Notes: a model not told the origin generated them from the sequence alone. 64,000 nucleotides of DNA from Apiotrichum sp. Y4204 (GCA_025531455.1 JAMYHL010000022.1:62001-126000), one strand, 5' to 3'; shown: positions 11,864-21,945, numbered from the stretch's first letter. Program-made: numbers and translations.

Positions 11864-12515
11864 AGCGCGCGAGACAGGACAGGTCAAGAGCGGCGTCCTT
11901 TTTAGGTGCTCAACCTCCGGCGCCGAGGCTGTGGGAACTGGGGCAAGGCTCGACAGGTTTGACATGGCCGGTAAGCTGGTATGATCGACGTGAGGGGCTT
12001 GACAGAATCGATTGTAGCTTTGTTGGATCGGAGAATGTGACCGGTTCCCCTGGTGTCTTGGATCGGCATTTATCAGATCGCCGATCGCCGAGGAACCCCG
12101 GAACCGACCCCGCACCGCAAGATTCACGACACGCCGTAATAAGGACCCAGCGTCTAGTGTGAACCCGACGCGACGGCGGATTGGAGGTTGAAGCGTGTGG
12201 TGGGATTGACGACCAGCTCGACCGTATCGCCTCTCCGAGATTTAATGCCGATGTCCGATGAGAAAAAGCTCCCACACTCCTTCTCTTGCAACCAGCTTGA
12301 CTGTCAGGTGATGGCTACTAGCTCGGAATGCCTCGACAACAGGTCCACGACTCAGACTATTCACGACAGCGACCATGTGGGAGCTGGAATGGCAACTCGG
12401 TATGACGGCTCGGACCGGCAATCACCGGCGCGATAACGGGGTGGTTACTCTTGATTTCCACCAGCAAGCAAAGTGCTAGCGTCCATTCTGTCATGTACAG
12501 TGGTGGGCAAAGCTG

Positions 12516-12523
12516 TATATATA
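12516..12523 (+). promoter_or_regulatory. TATA box of the cyclase-family gene
   Basis: TATATATA on the plus strand, 40-47 bp upstream of the ATG at 12563. Confidence 0.55.
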
Positions 12524-12562
12524 CCGCACCAAAGTTGATGGGATGCGCATCTTCCACTCACA

Positions 12563-13734
12563 ATGGCTGTAACCTTTCCCTGCACGTTTGACGAGCTCAA
12601 GACGCGTCCCGGCCCGCCGCTCAATTCATGGGGGCTGTACGGCACGGACAACGAGCTCGGCCGCCTCAACCTCATCGACGAGGCGGCGGTGCTGCGCGGG
12701 CGCGATGCGATCAAGCATGGTATCCGGGTCAACCTCAAGTATGTATCTGCATGCCCTCTTCGCTTGCTCTGCTCATTTCATCCCAGTCTCCCGCTTGAAG
12801 GGTTTCCGGTGTACATCCCCGACCGTATCGACATTCATCGCAAAATGTGAGTGGTACCCGAGGTGCGTTTTAATGGCAGCCACCTCTGTCATCACTATGT
12901 CGACGAGGAGGTTACGTTCAACACGCAGTCCTCGACGCAGTGGGATGGCTTCAAGCATTATGGTGAGATTTCTCTTATGACCACTGCTCATTGCAGGATA
13001 CATCGACTACCCCAAAAAAGGCGTCGACACGTTCCACAACGGCATGACACAGGCCCAGGCCGCCGACGTGAGCAAGACGGCGTTCGGTGTCCAGAGTGAG
13101 CAAGGTTTTACCCCCCAGCTCCGTCTCTTACTCTTTCTAGACTTTGCCGACTACCCAATAACATCGCGCGCACACCTCCTCGACATGCCGCGGTACCTCG
13201 CCTCACGGGGAGAGCCGGCGCTGCGCGCGATGAGCCGCGACAACGCGATAACTGCTGCGCAGCTACAGGGCGGGTGTGAGGCGTTTGGCGTCGAGCTCGC
13301 TCCGGGAGATATACTGATCGTGCGCACGGGGTGGACTGAGGGATGGCTCAGCCTCTCCCCCGAGGAACAGCGGGCCGAGACGGAGAAGCTGCGCACCGGA
13401 GAGGGAAGTATCTGCGGCGTACAGGCCAGCGAGGAGGTCATGCGGTGGCACTGGGAGAAGGGCATCGCCGCCGTCGCCTCGGATACGTGAGTCGCTATGG
13501 GAGCTATAGGCTGAGATCAGGGTGGCGTACGAGGCTTATCCGTCGCCGTTCTCGCCGTCAATTCATGAGGTTTTCCTGGCCGGCTGGGGTCTGCCCCTCG
13601 GTGAGATCTTTGACCTCCGCAAGCTTGCCGCGGAGTGTGCGCGGCTCAACCAGTACTCATTCATGTTCACGTCTATGGGTCTAAACCTTTCTGGGGGAGT
13701 AGCCACGCCGCCGAACGCACAGGCAATTCTTTAG
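12563..13734 (+). CDS. Cyclase-family (kynurenine formamidase-like) metal-dependent hydrolase
   Basis: Six exons, 12563-12738, 12787-12846, 12880-12962, 12997-13095, 13141-13486 and 13521-13734, encode 325 aa. Introns are 48, 33, 34, 45 and 34 nt. The rebuilt sequence follows the fungal branch of the cyclase family (PF04199): NSWGLYGTDNELGRLNLID at the start, GIRVNLNLPLEGF, FNTQSSTQWDGFKHYGYID (the fungal equivalent of the metal-site loop), a helix with LLDMPRYLASRG, APGDILIVRTGW, and the C-terminal HEVFLAGWGLPLGEIFDL with GGVATPPNAQAIL. Members hydrolyse small amides or lactones; the physiological substrate is unknown. The 45-nt intron is stop-free and a multiple of three, so an unspliced reading would also stay open; homology favours removal. 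No signal peptide, so probably cytosolic. Confidence 0.9.
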
Positions 13735-14290
13735 GACGGGGCGGGGAGATGCACTACACAGCTCAAGGACATGGTAAATTCAGGGTCGGGTTGCAGTCAC
13801 TAGAAGAGCGAGCTTGTTGAGCGAGCTTGTTGATGTGAGAAACTCCCCTCCTCTGCTCATCTGCAATCTGTGTTCTCCCGCTCACCAGCAACGAAGGGGC
13901 CAACTCGCTACTTCTCGCGCCGACCTTCGCATCCGCGCATCCCCAGGGGCACGAATTCCATGGCCGCGTGCAGGAAAAACGTTGGTCTCGCGGCCAAGGA
14001 CCGCCACTGATCACTGACAGGCTCGAACTGCCGACCCCCGCATACCGACACGCGTCTGCGTATTAGTACGATGCTCTAACCAACTGAGCTAAGCGACCAG
14101 GTGTGAGCGTTTTTCGGGCGCCATCGCCGTCGGCGGGGACGGAGGAGTCAGTGTCAACAGAGCTCGTGTCGAGGATGTCAGATGCCAACGATGTTTGGGT
14201 CACTGTAGATCAGAAACCAGTGCAGAGCTGGTGGTGCCTTCCGCTGGGGTTTACTGTATCGTACATGCACTTCTGACTTTGTGACATGAT
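13735..14290. other. Intergenic region containing tRNA-Ile
   Basis: Apart from the tRNA gene on the minus strand at 14008-14098, I see nothing coding. An A5 run near 13975 on the plus strand (T5 on the minus) is the expected Pol III stop for the tRNA. Confidence 0.6.
14008..14098 (-). tRNA. tRNA-Ile(AAT), intron-containing
   Basis: Minus-strand cloverleaf. The acceptor GGTCGCT pairs with AGTGATC (five Watson-Crick and two G-T pairs) and the discriminator is A. The D-arm GCTC/GAGC surrounds AGTTGGTTA. Anticodon stem TCGTA pairs with TGCGG, loop CTAATA with anticodon AAT (plus-strand 14062-14064). The T-arm is GGCAG, TTCGAGC, CTGTC. A 17-nt intron (14044-14060) sits one base 3' of the anticodon as in other eukaryotic tRNA genes. 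A and B boxes are close to consensus. A downstream T-run near 13975 serves as terminator. The AAT anticodon is read as IAT after deamination. Confidence 0.9.
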
Positions 14291-14671
14291 CTAGTCGCAA
14301 ATGGCGCCGCGAGGGCAGCAGATAGGAACACCGAGTTTGCCGATCGTGCACCTCGAGCTGCGGTCAGTCTCATGTTTCACGTCGGGTGCTCACAGATCGG
14401 GACAGCTCTTGCCGGTCTTGTGGTCGCAACACACGTTTACGCGCGGGATGCAGTGCTTGCCGCAGCGCTTCTCGGAGCGATGACAGGGACGGCGGTACCA
14501 CTCCTCCTCAGGCTCGACCGGGAGGCGGGCCTCGGGATTCGCTTCGGCGACGGCCTCGGCGGCGGCAGCGCGCTTGTGGTGGCACTTGGCGGGGGCGCGT
14601 TCGGCGAGCTCGGGGTCGGCTGTAGCTGCCACGACGGCGATGACGGTGAAAGCGAGGAAGGCGAGGCGCAT
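14291..14671 (-). CDS. Small secreted ten-cysteine protein A
   Basis: Two exons, 14394-14671 and 14291-14357, joined over a 36-nt intron with GTGAGC donor and a GACTGAC branch site, encode 114 aa. Residues 1-18 are a signal peptide (MRLAFLAFTVIAVVAATA). A pro-region rich in Ala and Glu with a KR pair follows. The C-terminal part has ten cysteines (63, 70, 74, 81, 82, 90, 96, 106, 107, 113) in the pattern C-x6-C-x3-C-x6-CC-x7-C-x5-C-x9-CC-x5-C. The intron lies in phase 2 just after the sixth cysteine (CPD|L). Without splicing the frame ends at CPDL and loses four cysteines. TATAAAG at 14743-14749 (minus) is the likely TATA element. It is a paralogue of the gene at 15645-15983. No function is assigned; a disulphide-rich extracellular protein is inferred. 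Confidence 0.82.
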
Positions 14672-15644
14672 GGTGCAGGTTTGTGTCAGTGCTCAGAGGT
14701 GGGAGACTGTGCTGTGTGAGTTGGACGACGATTGCGCTCCCGCTTTATACAGCTGCTCCTCACACTCTCGAGTCTCTAGCTCATCAACACACAATTGGGA
14801 ACGCTATCCCTCACGCACGCTCCCTGCTCTCACCAGTTGGCTGCCGGCATGCTTCTCACACCCTGTCTGCAGGCGGAATAAGCTATTGTGTACCGTCGGG
14901 AGCATCATATCAACACTGCCCCGCACGGGTTCCGGCGGCACGAAGCTACTGTGGGCGGTTAGACGGGCATTCCGGCATTCCAAGATCCGGACGACAACTC
15001 AAACCTAAACGATAACCCAAACGATCACTGCGGAAGACGGTCGTTCGCACCTAGTGCTGCCGCGACTGACCGGAATGGAGCAGCACCTCAATCATCGATC
15101 GGGTTATCGTTTTCGCGATTGCAGTGTTTCGCATCCGAACTGCCCGCGTCATTATCGGCCGGGGGCTATTTCAGAGACATGGTTTTTGGGTTTTTGCATT
15201 CTCGGGTTCCCCGCCGCTGACGTGAACAAAAGACGGAGAAGACGGCTGCTGTGGGTCTTTCCAAAGGACACAAAGAGGACCCAAGGGGCTATGCGTTAGG
15301 AAAACTGCGGCGCATCCTGTGCGCATCTCCCCCTCACCTTTGAACTATGGCTGCTCCCATGACCGATCTCATCATACTATACGCGTACCTCAAGTATGAG
15401 TGAGCAATCTTCACTCTGCAAGACCAGAATAGCTCGTCTGCCGAGGCGGTACAGCCCTCGTCCCAGAGCACAGCTGCATTCTTAACTTTGTTTATATTCT
15501 CCCACCTAATCGATCCTCTCTGCACTCCAGCCTCTTCCCACCGGAATACACGACAAAGAGCGGTAGTTTGCGTTTCATTGGCGTTGATACGGAGCTCTGC
15601 AACACTTAAACTGGAGCTGATACGAGAACCAAAGCTGAATGGGC
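14672..15644. other. Intergenic region between the two cysteine-rich genes
   Basis: Holds the promoter of protein A and the 3' flank of protein B. A perfect 12-bp inverted repeat is present: AAACGATAACCC at 15007-15018 and its complement GGGTTATCGTTT at 15101-15112, 82 bp apart. No other coding or RNA signal. Confidence 0.6.
15007..15112. repeat. Inverted repeat, 12-bp arms
   Basis: Arms AAACGATAACCC (15007-15018) and GGGTTATCGTTT (15101-15112) are perfect reverse complements separated by 82 bp. It could be a paired regulator-binding site or a chance pairing; nothing in the sequence decides. Confidence 0.6.
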
Positions 15645-15983
15645 CTAGCAGTACATGCCGACGGGACAGCAGCCGGGAGCAAAGCCCGCGCTGTCGTCGA
15701 GGCCGTCACGCGGTTCGACGGGGTAGCGCGAGCACTGCGTGCTGCTCGTCAGAGCCGTTTCAAGTATACTGTACACTCACCCATTGGGGCACCGCATACC
15801 CCGGCAGCACACCTCCTCGCGGGCGATGCACCCGCCTCCGCACCTCTTCTGACGGAAGCCGCAGGGATAGCTGATTGGGGCGATGAGGTCGGCACGCGTC
15901 GCGATGCCGCGCTTCTGCTGCTCGACGGGAGTGGCGAGCACAGCGAGAAGCAGAATGAGCGTTATGAGGGTTGTGCAGAACAT
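15645..15983 (-). CDS. Small secreted ten-cysteine protein B
   Basis: Exons 15781-15983 and 15645-15741, joined over a 39-nt intron (GTGAGT donor, CTGACGAGCAG acceptor region), encode 99 aa. Signal peptide: MFCTTLITLILLLAVLATP; a KR pair at 24-25 suggests Kex2 cleavage. Cysteines 41, 48, 52, 59, 60, 65, 71, 92, 93 and 99 form C-x6-C-x3-C-x6-CC-x4-C-x5-C-x20-CC-x5-C, the same framework as protein A. The last cysteine is the C-terminal residue. The intron falls in the same place (CPN|G) and the same phase 2 as in protein A, which supports both models. A second acceptor 7 nt downstream would give a frame without the final cysteines, so it was not used. A TATA-like CATAAATAG (16018-16026, minus) lies 35 bp upstream. 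Shared words KRCG..CI....VCC and CCP.G..C show common descent. Function unknown. Confidence 0.82.
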
Positions 15984-17061
15984 GATGGTGGCATGGTGTG
16001 TCCTAGTTGGAGATGCACCTATTTATGCATGGGATACTGTCGCAACGACGCGCCTTGTTCCACCCACTGCAAAAGTCGGCCTCCCCAAGCAGAGTGTTGA
16101 CACTGGCATGAACAAGTTCGAGTGTGGCTTCATAGGTGCCTGGCGGGATACGGATACCGCGAAAGGACAGCCTGGAACACTGCAACATCCGCTGCGGGGG
16201 CCAGGAGACGCAAACAGCCGTGTGAGTGGGATGCGCCTGGCAAGTCGGTGGTCTAAGAGCTTGGTAATGCTCCGAGACGAGGGGATGCGCCTACCCTGTA
16301 GTTTATTAAGCTTATTTCGGTTCCACGCGTTTCTCAAACATCACGAGAACAGCAGAGTATCATGATGGGAACACAGGGCCTTGACCCCGTACTGCAGACC
16401 ACACACTGCAACTGAAGCATAACTTGATGAACAGTCGGCGTGCGGAAGTCTGGCATTGGTCAGGTGCCTACGACAGAGTGGATGTTATTCGATTGCAGAT
16501 TGCGGTGCCTCGGAATCCTGCGCGAACCATACGTGAGGGGCCGCGACGTCCCTTCGCTCAAGACCACGGTCGTATGGCGTACAGGCGGATTTATCAGTCA
16601 TGCGCAGCCCGCTGAGCTTGGGAAAACCGTCCTCTTTGAGGCGAGAGTGTTTGGCATCAGATTGATGGGCACTACATATTAAGTGAGCTAAAACTTGATC
16701 GTGCATAGGAGCGCCGCTGCAGATCGACTACGGTCCTGCGATGAAGGTTGGATGGGACACTAGAGTATCGCCCAAGATGCTGTACAGCGTCAAGTTGCGT
16801 TCTGCCTACGCATCTCCGTCGTCTGTACGAAGAGCCTGGTCTCTTCCTGTCTGTAGTGCGACCCTCTAGTCTCCTCTGGGACAGGTTTCAGGTTTTTCAA
16901 CTTCAGTCACTATCTTTGCCCGCTACCATGCTACCCCTTCAATCAGTACTGAGAGCTGGCAGTGCCCATATTCCTGTACGCACTAAACATGAAGGGTTAC
17001 CCGAGTTCGTATTCTCCACGGTGTACTCTGAATGAGACTGTTGACCAAGCTGGGTGATCAA
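15984..17061. other. Intergenic region, 1.1 kb
   Basis: No supported gene. Short open frames occur on both strands but lack consistent codon character, and none joins to a neighbour by plausible splicing. Confidence 0.5.
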
Positions 17062-17697
17062 CTAGAAGATACTTCCCCCAGAGCGCACGCAGCCCGCCTG
17101 GATCCCCACAGCGGTACCGAGACCTAGGACGCCGGCAGCCACCCCCGCCCAGCCGGCATGGAAGTCCCAGCCGACAGCGAGTGATCCCGCAACGATGCCC
17201 GCCGCGCCTGCGAACGTCCACTCGGTAAAGCCCTTTTTGAGGACTATGGCTGGGTCGTTCTCGTTGGGGAGAGGCGCGGCTTCAGCATCATCGACACGGA
17301 GGGAGGCGAAGTAGAAGTTGAAGGTGAGGAAGATGCTCGCAATGGACAGAGTGAGGAAGATCCAGAAGGTGGAGGATCCGTACTGCGAGTTTGTGGTGAT
17401 AAAGAGCAGCAGCACAGAGATGGGAAGGAATGTATTGAAAGCCTGAGAGGGGCCGGGGAAGGATTTGAGATCGAGGTTGCTCAGCAGGCAATAGAAGGCG
17501 AGAGAGGAGCTGAAGATCGTGAAGGGGAGAATGACGTAGAAGGTGGTCGAGTTGTCGACCCAATAGGCGAAGAAGCTAAGAGCCGCGGTGGCACCACAGC
17601 TGAGGATTGTGAGAACAGGTGGTGCGGGCGGGGGGCGAGGGGGAGGAGTCGCTGACGAAGATGGCGTTGGTGTCGACGGCGGTGGAGAGAGGGACAT
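17062..17697 (-). CDS. Small multi-pass membrane protein, unknown family
   Basis: Single-exon gene of 211 aa. A proline/serine-rich N-terminus (residues 1-27) is followed by about six hydrophobic segments: roughly 28-46 (LTILSCGATAALSFFAYW), 52-72, 87-101, 110-132, 162-180 and 184-204, the last two being Gly/Ala-rich. A polar loop with DDAEAAPLPNENDPA separates the fourth and fifth segments. I do not recognise the family. The protein is probably inserted in an internal or plasma membrane. It is transcribed divergently from the ferric reductase gene, 1.1 kb away, with no evidence that they work together. Confidence 0.7.
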   Translation of the reverse strand: MSLSPPPSTPTPSSSATPPPRPPPAPPVLTILSCGATAALSFFAYWVDNSTTFYVILPFTIFSSSLAFYCLLSNLDLKSFPGPSQAFNTFLPISVLLLFITTNSQYGSSTFWIFLTLSIASIFLTFNFYFASLRVDDAEAAPLPNENDPAIVLKKGFTEWTFAGAAGIVAGSLAVGWDFHAGWAGVAAGVLGLGTAVGIQAGCVRSGGSIF

Positions 17698-18082
17698 TGT
17701 CGTCGGTATCCGTGATTACTCCTCAGTTGGCACAATACAGATGGAAGTGATCGACGAGTTCACGAGTAAAACAAAGAGACATGGAGCTGTCGAGGAAAGT
17801 GGCCATGGGTTAAGATGTGTCGTGAAGCAGACGAGGCTACAAGGCACGGCCAACGACACCGACACTACCGACGACGATAACACGGTCGCCACCCTAAACC
17901 CCTTGTAACAGCACGGTCACATGTTCTCAAACCTTAAAGCAGCAAGTCGGTTCCTCTAGTCGACCAGAAGGAACAAGAGACGAGCTCGGTGGTTAGCGAC
18001 ACAGTTAGCCCCTTTAGCTGTAGCGAGCTCAAAACATAAGGAACGGCTCGATCCACCGGTCGGCATCCTGTTCTTATGACGC

Positions 18083-18112
18083 TGATGTCAAGTGATGACA
18101 AGTGATGACAAG
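18083..18112 (+). repeat. Three-copy 10-bp tandem repeat
   Basis: TGATGTCAAG, TGATGACAAG, TGATGACAAG in direct tandem; only one base differs in the first copy. It lies in the divergent promoter region and could be a multimerised factor site. Confidence 0.7.
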
Positions 18113-18686
18113 GAATTCTTATGTTTTTGGCGAGCCGCCATCAAATTGTGCATCTTCATGATTGACACCGATGATAGCAGGAAGGGATTTCAGGCAGCGT
18201 GTCTGGGTATATCTGGTCCGACTCTGTGAAGGTTATCTCAGCTTGTCCTGGCGCGTCCGGCGAACGGTGTGAACCTGCCCCGCGACTGACTTCTCTCTTG
18301 AGACATGCCCTCGACAGTTGAAGGCCATCGTCAGGCCGGGTGGAGATAGCGACCATGCTTGATCAGAGAGCACCTGGAAAGGCTTTAGAAATGAGAGATA
18401 TCATCAGCTGGGTGACAACCAGACGCTGTATGCAATCCCCAGTCCATTGTGTTCATGTACGCAGTCCGTCCCCCCCAGGACCATGCATACCTTGTTCGGT
18501 GTCTGGGAGCGGTTTGGATGCTGCTCGGCCGACACGCGCAACGGACACGCCTGGGGGTCGCGTGCAAGACGTGTGATTGGCCAGCGAGGTTCCGAGAGGT
18601 TGTCTTGGCCCGCATTCTTTGGCAGTTGGCGATTTTTTTACCGATGGCTCGGCCGAGACGATCATTTTTCGGCCTCTGTTCTAATC

Positions 18687-18693
18687 TGATAAG
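18687..18693 (+). promoter_or_regulatory. GATA-factor site upstream of ferric reductase
   Basis: TGATAAG, 144 bp before the ATG. HGATAR sites are bound in fungi by iron-responsive GATA repressors (Sre1/Cir1/SREA type), which control ferric reductases. Binding is inferred from sequence only. Confidence 0.4.
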
Positions 18694-18836
18694 CCGCAGC
18701 ACCACAGCCAGTTACAGCCAGCACCACCCTATCGCACAGCTCCCACTCCCGCCTCCGTTTCCCTAGAGAAGCCGCTTTGCGCCATGCCAGATGTAACTAA
18801 CAGACTATCTTCCACACTACTAGCTTTGAGCACACG

Positions 18837-21263
18837 ATGCGCAGCGCGACGCTTGCCGTCCTCGCGACCTGCGCGGTGCCCGCCATAGCGGGGCAGAACA
18901 CGCTCTACGACCAGGACAAGGCGGCGTTCAAGGCCATGGCACTGAAAACGCCCAGTAGGACAATCAAGACGACGACCACGGCAGCCCGCAAACGACCGTT
19001 TCTCACCATCGCGCCACCGCCAGGCGCGTGCTTTGTCAGCTGCTACCTCCCGCTCAACCTCCTCCAGTGGCCGGACATGCCGCACGACTCGTACTGGGGC
19101 AGCCGCGTCGCATCGGAACTGTGGCTGACTTCGCTCGTGTCGTGTATGAGCAACTACTGCGACGACGAGGCGGTGGAAGAAGGCTGGGAGACATTGCAGG
19201 AGTACACTACGTTCCGGCCGACAAAGGCGGTTGTCCCCCCGTACGAGAAGGTGCTCGCGAAGGTCAATGCGTCGGCGCCAGTGCTCGACTGTATTGCGGC
19301 TGGTGGGGCGGTGGCCAACTGTACCCTCCGGCCCACATTTCATAACTACCAGGTTGGATTCCGCACAGGGGTGAGTCGAGATTCGGGGTGGAGCTCACCA
19401 CAGTACGCGATGAAGCGGCAGATGGCACTACACAACCTGTTCGGCATGGGTATGATTGTCCTGCTGTTTGTGATGATCGGTATCGGTCTATCGAATCGCG
19501 CGTGGGCTTACGTCTCCTCCCGGCGAGTCAAAGACGTCGAAGGCGGATACATTTCGCTCTCGTCCCTCGCCAAGGATGAAAGTGCTTTGGGGGCGTATAC
19601 CTGGTACAAGAAGCACATTGGCACCCCAGCAGTTGGGGGTTATCGCCACCTCCAGCCGGCATGGTGGGGCTTCCTGTCTCTCCCAACGCGTCTGGAGGCA
19701 TGTATGGTGCGTATGGTAACGCATCTTGTGGAGAACGTGGTCCTCACCCCAGATCTTCTTCTATGTCGCACTCAACGTCTACTTCTGCGTCATCGAGTAC
19801 GACATCTTCTACGAGAACCTGTACTGGTACGCGCAAGAGGACATCCAGATTGCGCGCTACCTCGCGGACCGGACGGGCATTATGAGCTTCTACAACATGG
19901 TCCTCCTATGGCTCCTGGCGGGGCGCAACGACGTGGTCATCTGGTTGACAGGCTGGTCGTTTCGTGAGTGTGGAAGCGCGGACAGTGGCTGATGATAGAA
20001 TCGATGAACCTGTTCCACCGCTGGGCCGCGCGCGTCGCCACCATCCAGGCGATTGTCCACTCCGCGTAAGATCCTCATCTCTCCACGCAGCTGACACCAG
20101 TGGGTACATGTACATCCGATGGGGCGAGGTGATTGCCCTCATGGTGGAGGACTATTGGGCGACAGGTGTCTACTCCACGATCGTGATGTGCATGCTGCTA
20201 CCACTCTCGATCCGTCCCCTGCGCGCAAAGCTGTACGAGACCTTCCTTGTCCTTCACATCGTCCTGTCCGCCATCTTTCTCGTCGTGCTCTACCTCCACG
20301 TCGTCATGTTCGGATACACTGCATGGGTGTGGATTTGCGTCGGTCTCTGGGTATGTTACAACTGCGGTCGTCGTCTCACAGCAGCTCTTCGATCGTACGC
20401 TCCGCATCGGCCGCGTCCTCCTCCTCAACGTCAAAGCCATCAGCGGGCCCAACTCCACTGCCCGTCTTACCACTCCAGACGGCCTCATCCGCCTTTCAGT
20501 CGACACCACCCGCGAGCTGACTCCTCGCCCGGGAGATTACTACTTTCTCTACTCCCCGCTGAGCCTCACGCCTTGGCAGAATCACCCGTTCACACTCGCA
20601 TCCGCCGAACCGGCACCATTTGGAGGTGTGCGGCTGCACTTTCTCATCATGCCGCTGTCAGGCTGGACAGGCGAAGTGACAAGGCGTATCGCAAAGGGGG
20701 CAGGCGTCTCCCGGGAACGCGTCCTCCTCGAAGGCCCGTATGGTCACCAGGCAAACCTCAAGACCTACGACCACATCCTCCTCATCGCGGGAGGGAGCGG
20801 CATCGCCGCCGTGCTCCCCTACCTCGCGACGCTTCCCGCGCGGAACGTCTCCCTCGTCTGGATGGTCCGGAACGCAGAGTACGCCGCCGATGTGTTTGCG
20901 CACGAGCTCAACGCTGAGGCAATCATGTCTCTTCCGGTCGAGCTTTTCGTGACTCGTCAAGACCCCAAAACAGCCATGGAGGTTCTGCAGGCAGGCGAGG
21001 TGGCCGCCGTAGATATCGATGCTGATATGGAGACGCGTGCCGCCCCGGGCGTCCACATTATCCCTGGACGACCTGGGATGCGCCCGCTAGTGGACGCCGC
21101 GCTCGGACGACTGCTGGGCGGCGAACGCCTCGCAGTGCTCGCGTGTGGGCCGAGCGCGATGATGGATGACCTCCGAGTGGCCGTGGCGGACAGTTACGGG
21201 AACGGGAAGGGGCAGGTCAGTGGATCGACATTGCATTACTTTGAGGAGGCATTCAACTGGTAG
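18837..21263 (+). CDS. Ferric reductase (FRE/NOX superfamily)
   Basis: Plasma-membrane flavocytochrome that passes electrons from NADPH through FAD and two hemes to extracellular Fe(III) or Cu(II). Exons: 18837-19370, 19404-19706, 19753-19963, 19999-20065, 20101-20350, 20382-21263 (748 aa). Signal peptide 1-18 and a Cys-rich ectodomain come first. The heme histidines lie in LFHRWAARVATIQAIVHS and LHIVLSAIFLVVLYLH. The FAD site is HPFTLAS, the NADPH-binding loop LLIAGGSGIAAVLPYL and the C-terminal NADPH contact LACGPSAMM. Two details are uncertain: the first intron (33 nt) is stop-free and 3n long, and the last acceptor may be 20384 rather than 20381. A GATA site in the promoter fits iron regulation. 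Confidence 0.92.
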
Positions 21264-21444
21264 AGACATTTGTAGTGTATGTAAACGGGATGAGTATGTG
21301 ACCGATTCTCCGGTCAGGGTTCTGCGCTTTGAGACTGCACAAGTGTCATAGTCCGTACTCTTTACTTCTGGGTAGGCAAGCAGCTCGCAGTCGTAGTGTT
21401 CGAGGCATCGCTGGCGCGTCATTGGTGTGACTTTGCTTGCCAGC

Positions 21445-21945
21445 TCACGTGAGAGTCATCGGAGCGTAAAAGTACTTGAAGGTGACCTGCTCACTGGCCT
21501 GCAGGTCAGCGCCTACACAATCTGCGGGTGGCGATACTCACCCCAACGCCGATCGGGACGGCCGCAATAAACTGGCCTTGGCCGGTATACCACTCGGGAA
21601 GCTTGACCTTGTACGTAGTGCTCCCAAAGTTGGAGCTACTGCCGCGTCAGTCCAGACCCTCCAAAGTCGCCATGACTCACGGCCAGTCCTTGCCCAGATA
21701 CTGCCCCAGGCAGCCCTCGCTCTGGCAGCCGGCCGTGTTGGTGCGGAAGCCCCACACGACGACATAGTCGTGGTAGTTTGTGACGTGGGGCACGTTCCGG
21801 AGCGTGACGGAGATGGTCGAGCCGGCCTTGGCGGTGCGGGGGGCGTAGAGATCAGATACGCGGGCGAAGACGGGGACGAGGAGAAGGAGGAGGGCTGAAG
21901 TTAGGTGTGCATTGGGAGGGTAAGCTTACTAAGGAAGAACATCAT
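21445..21945 (-). CDS. Small secreted NIS1-like protein
   Basis: Four exons, 21930-21945, 21681-21894, 21542-21638 and 21445-21498 (introns 35, 42, 43 nt), encode 126 aa. The first exon carries only 16 coding bases. The signal peptide is MMFFLTLLLLLVPVFA. The mature part has one cysteine pair (CQSEGC) and an all-beta-looking sequence: RVSDLYAPRTAKAGSTISV, DYVVVWGF, LGQYLGKDWPSSNFGSTTY, KVKLP, then FIAAVP with GAS. This order resembles the NIS1 family of fungal secreted proteins, in which some members are plant-interaction effectors while many saprotrophs have homologues. The assignment comes from remembered motif order, so it is moderate. The gene is convergent with the ferric reductase gene, 181 bp apart. 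Confidence 0.7.

Larger units (their letters stand above)
11372..12562. other. Intergenic region containing tRNA-Lys
   Basis: The stretch is unusually rich in GATC/TGATC words and has no coding signal apart from the tRNA gene at 11781-11863. TATATATA at 12516-12523 is the likely TATA element of the following cyclase gene (ATG at 12563). Confidence 0.55.
17698..18836. other. Divergent intergenic region upstream of ferric reductase
   Basis: Shared upstream region of the membrane-protein gene (minus) and the ferric reductase gene (plus). It holds a three-copy 10-bp tandem repeat at 18083-18112 and a GATA-factor site TGATAAG at 18687-18693. No coding signal. Confidence 0.55.

Noticed and set aside
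15734..15741. Second acceptor (CACGCAG) for the ten-cysteine protein B
   Set aside because: It puts the second exon in a frame without the conserved CCP.G..C ending, while the upstream acceptor gives the cysteine framework seen in protein A.
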